A stretch of 64,000 nucleotides of DNA from Smittia aterrima (lineage: Eukaryota > Arthropoda > Insecta > Diptera > Chironomidae): assembly GCA_033063855.1 (NCBI GenBank), contig CP093831.1, positions 22,196,001 through 22,260,000 on the forward strand, given 5' to 3'. The notes below the pieces were generated by a model. The model saw only the letters and a list, made by a program, of their open reading frames with translations, searched no databases and was not told the DNA's origin. Shown here in pieces: positions 60,822 through 64,000 of this stretch. Position 1 is the stretch's first letter, and every line of letters begins with the position of its first letter. The position numbers and the translations under genes were made by a program.

Positions 60822-60855
60822 TGATAATTATTTCTCGGTCGCATCTTCTTAAATA
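60822..60855 (-). promoter_or_regulatory. Core promoter of the Thr-rich repeat gene
   Basis: On the minus strand TATTTAAG starts at 60855 and a TCAGT initiator has its A at 60822, 33 bp away. The start codon is 56 bp further on. Confidence 0.75.
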
Positions 60856-62264
60856 CTCGACGAGCTCATAATGTTAGATAACAAGCTCTATGCTGATAAT
60901 GACAACTATTTATTCAAGATTCATCGTCTTAAAAACAAAAACAATTTTGGAGGCTACGTGATTCATTCAATGAGTCTAGAATATTACAAACAGTGATTTG
61001 ATAAGAAAGGGTTTGCATTTCTGTTACTGTTTTCTTCTAAGTAACTAACTCAAGACTGTACGACCTAACTCAAAGACAAAATTTGAACCGGCTATTAACT
61101 AGAAAAGTTTTTATTATTTACAACATTTACTTTACAATCTTGTGACCACATAATTCTACTTAAATCCTAAACATATTTCATTCAGATGATGACAGTAAAC
61201 CAAGTAAGCCATGAAGCAAAATATTTGTTTTCTTCTGAAAAATGATTCACACAAATTCGATGTTTACTTTGTGATAACGCACAGACTGATTTACTGAGTC
61301 CAGTTTTTTTCCAAGCGTGCAGGATTTTTGTTATGTTTGGCAAAATTTAGAAAAAAGATAACCAGGAGGATGTTGTTTAGTAAAAAAAAAGTGTGTCAAT
61401 ATTTTGATCAACAGATTTGAGATTATGCTCTCATATAAATTTCTTTCAACGGATTACTTCGCTAAGCTTTCATAAATTCTCTAAATTTTCAGGGTTGTGG
61501 TTGAAGTTCTTAACAAAAGAATAAGTTATTCTGAATAACATTCAACTTTCACGAAAGCTCATCGCCGATTGCTACTAAGAAAATGTCAATGAAGGAAAAT
61601 ATTTCGAAAGATGTTCTGATCGTTGGAATGGAAAGAAAAGTAGAAACAACAAAACCTTCAAGTGAAGAAAACCGAAGGATTACAAATTGCTAGTGAATAG
61701 CCCGAGATTATATCAGAGCATTAAAGTCAGACGAAAATTTGATTTAAAAAAAGCAACGAATTTACAAAAGCTTTTAAAGCTTAGAAAATTTAAATTTGTC
61801 AGTTCGGTTGAATTTTTAGCTGTCTTGGAATTTATTGGCTTTGGTTTTAAGAAATTGAATTTTAACATTTATTAGAATTTGTGCCTTTAAATATGATTTT
61901 TTTTTTCAAAAATCATTGTTTCCAGCTCTAAAGCCTAATTCTGCAGAAGCCTTCGAATCTTCTTAACGCAACAGAAAGTATAAACAAATTTTGAGGCAAC
62001 AACCGAGAACGGCTAAGTAAAAAATATTTTAGCTGTGTGAGCTGATAAGAGTTTTTGCTTTATGTTACTGTTTTCTGCCTAATACAAATGAAAAAATCTT
62101 TCACTTTTCCAATCAATAAATAATCTTTTTAAAGAGAATAGAATTTTACGAGAGTAAGAACTAAAAAGTTGAATTGAAACTTTATTTTGGCACAAGTTTT
62201 TATTATAATCAATTGAGCTGTAACATTTCGAATCGAATTTGAAAATATATGAAATTTAATTTCA
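60856..62264. other. Intergenic region between the two paralogues
   Basis: About 1.4 kb without a supported gene. Parts (for example around 61184-61300) resemble the region upstream of the second paralogue (around 62890-62970), with shared GATGACAGT, CAATATTTGTTTT-like and GTGATAACGCA stretches. The duplication that made the gene pair therefore included upstream DNA. A minus-strand AATAAA at 62186-62181 probably ends the upstream paralogue. Confidence 0.55.
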
Positions 62265-62624
62265 TTATGGAGGTCGTGGAGATCTGGGAGTTTCAGTTCT
62301 GGGATCAATGGTTGTATAGTTTTCGATCGTAGTTTCAGTAGTCATAGCTTCAGTGGGCTTAGGAGTTTCAGTGATATGTGGTGCTTCTGTTGGACGAGGC
62401 TTCTTTTTATGATCGTGGGAGTCTGAGTCATCGGAACAAGGCGGAGACCTCTTTAGACTAAAGATTATTTCTTCAGTTGCTTTTTGGGAATTAGCTGACC
62501 TTCTCAATGTAAAACTTATTTCCTCAGAAATTTCAGATTCGTTTGATTCTGATGATTGAATGTTTCTTCCAAACGCCACAACGGAAACCGAAGCGATGAA
62601 TAAAAATATTAAAGTGCACTTCAT
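62265..62624 (-). CDS. Short paralogue of the Thr-rich secreted protein
   Basis: An intronless gene of 119 aa. Its signal peptide (MKCTLIFLFIASVSVVAFG) is nearly identical to that of the 295-aa neighbour, as is the following R(N/S)I-S-E-S-N region. The middle has two FTLRRS/FSLKRS motifs. A DSHDHKKKPRPTEAP linker mirrors the neighbour's Lys-Pro-Thr linker. The tail is Thr/Pro-rich (TETPKPTEAMTTETT) but has no 45-bp tandem repeat. The pair therefore shows repeat expansion in one copy only. Function is unknown; secretion is well supported. Confidence 0.8.
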   Translation of the reverse strand: MKCTLIFLFIASVSVVAFGRNIQSSESNESEISEEISFTLRRSANSQKATEEIIFSLKRSPPCSDDSDSHDHKKKPRPTEAPHITETPKPTEAMTTETTIENYTTIDPRTETPRSPRPP

Positions 62625-62661
62625 TATTTATTCCTTGTTAGTGCGCCAAAAGTAACTAAAC

Positions 62662-62695
62662 TGATAACTTTCATCTTATATCGTGTTCTTAAATA
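62662..62695 (-). promoter_or_regulatory. Core promoter of the short paralogue
   Basis: TATTTAAG starts at 62695 and the initiator TCAGT has its A at 62662. The 33-bp spacing and both motifs are identical to the neighbour's promoter, and the flanking bases are partly conserved. Confidence 0.75.
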
Positions 62696-63899
62696 CCTCG
62701 CAAAATTATAAATCTAGATAAAAGAAGTCTCTTAACTGATAACATTAATTATTTATTAAACATTCATGAAGATGACTTGAAGGCAAAAAAAGAAAACGAA
62801 AGCTAGAACAGAAACGAGTTGATCATAAAAATATTCAACAGGAAGTTGTCACTCTTGAAATCGCAAAGTTCTAAAAGAGAAATATTATTTTGATAAAATG
62901 ATGACAGTGGAGAACCAACAGCAATATTTGTTTTAACGCTTAAAGTGATAACGCATTGACTGATTTAAGGAGTTCACGTTTCAAAACTGGCCCAACGTGG
63001 ACTTTCCGTTATCACAATTTTGCGACTTCTTTAGAAAATAAACAAGCAGATTAGGTAACGATACAAATCCGACGTATTCAATTTACTTTCTTGAACCTTT
63101 TTTTGTGTTCCAGAACAAAAGGGGAAATAGATTTTCCTCCTTAATCACCTTTTCTCCCTTGTGGATGGAGAAATATGAGCCGGAAAATTGTTTGTTCCTT
63201 TCTTCGATGCTTTTACATTTTCTCATCTATCCTTGCTCGTAAATGATATGAACGAAGTAAATTGAAAATGCTTAATGAGCCTCGAGTAAAAGTGTTTAAT
63301 CACTGCCGTTAACAAAAAGGTGTTCAAATTGCTGAAGATTTTTCAACGAGCTTATTGTTTCTGGCTACAATAAACCCGTTTAGAGTTGTAAACGAGTGAT
63401 AGGGAAAGGCGTACGGATCGAAAATCATGAAATTGACAATAAAAGTTGAGGAGAGAGTGAAAAAGCTTTTGATGAGCTTTTGAGAGAGTGAAAATGTGAG
63501 AGAGGATTGAAAGCTCTTTCCATGTGTACACGATTCCGATTTTACCATTCAATTCAGTAAGATTCTGTCGCTTGTTCGCATCGCAACTTAATAAACCGGC
63601 GTCGAAGCTTATTTATGCTATCAGTAAAACTTTATTGTTACACGGATTCTAATCAACACTTGAACTAATCTGGATTATTTAGTGATAACTGTCGAAGGTG
63701 TGAAGGTTCATAAAAAAAGTTTCTTGTGAATGGAATACGTGATTTCGTGATCCTGAAATTGCAATAACTCGTTGAACAAGAAAACGACAAGAAAGTTTAG
63801 TCAGAAATTTATTCTCAAAAGATTCGAAGTGAGATAAGTCAAACCAATTTGCACAAATCTAATTCTGGCATGTCTGGCGCCATGCAAATCAAAAGTTTT
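62696..63899. other. Intergenic region, no gene seen
   Basis: About 1.2 kb of AT-rich DNA. The first 300 bp share stretches with the region upstream of the other paralogue. The remainder contains only short frames without ATG or family support. Confidence 0.5.
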
Positions 63900-63933
63900 T
63901 ATAAATGAAACGGCAAAAAAGCTTAAAGTTTCA
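63900..63933 (+). promoter_or_regulatory. Possible plus-strand core promoter at the window edge
   Basis: TATAAAT begins at 63900 and a TCAAGT initiator-like site has its A at 63933, again 33 bp apart. The following 67 bp are purine-rich and ATG-free, like a 5' leader. The gene itself would lie beyond the window. Confidence 0.4.
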
Positions 63934-64000
63934 AGTGAAAAACTTTCAACTGACAATAGAGCGAGCGTTAGTTTCAGTAAAGAAGAAAACAGGCAATAAA

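Overview
The window is nuclear DNA of an insect. Genes carry short AT-rich GT-AG introns and small phase-matched exons. TATA boxes sit 33 bp upstream of arthropod-type TCAGT/ACAGT initiators. The gene set includes a pickpocket channel, an ecdysteroid-kinase-like gene and glycine-rich secreted proteins. Together these point to a dipteran, most likely a lower fly of midge or mosquito type; the species cannot be named from the sequence. I built the exon models by hand from splice signals, reading frame and family similarity. All multi-exon coding models sum to a whole number of codons.

Left part (1-16 kb) is a dense block of housekeeping genes. It holds mitochondrial phosphatidylserine decarboxylase (PISD, +), VIPAS39/Vps16B (-), Ku70 (-), ASCC3 helicase (+) and ALG2 mannosyltransferase (-). 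Ku70 and ASCC3, both genome-maintenance genes, start head to head only 255 bp apart. ASCC3 and ALG2 converge with 61 bp between stop codons.

Middle part (17-29 kb) carries secreted, low-complexity proteins and a ciliary gene. A large Gln/Met- and Gly/Tyr-rich secreted protein (+) has two predicted C-termini made by alternative splicing, a furin-like cleavage site and a tandemly duplicated exon whose intron became GC-AG. It converges on a second secreted protein (-). Next come DRC11/IQCA1, a dynein regulatory complex AAA protein (+), and a nine-exon Gly/Tyr-rich secreted protein (-).

From 32.2 to 47.9 kb lies one large minus-strand gene, an ARHGEF17-like Rho guanine nucleotide exchange factor (15 coding exons, 2343 aa). 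It has an internal alternative first exon, a 124-bp hAT-type MITE in one intron, and a complete ecdysteroid-kinase-like gene nested on the opposite strand of another intron.

The right part (48-64 kb) is gene-poor. It contains a recent rearranged segmental duplication (1.85 kb direct repeat at about 99 percent identity plus a 0.6 kb inverted repeat), a five-exon pickpocket (DEG/ENaC) channel gene with a foldback in one intron, and two paralogous Thr/Pro/Glu-rich secreted proteins. Those paralogs share the same core-promoter layout, and one carries a 45-bp coding minisatellite. A TATA-initiator pair at the extreme right end suggests that another plus-strand gene begins just before the window stops. 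I found no tRNA, rRNA or CRISPR array.
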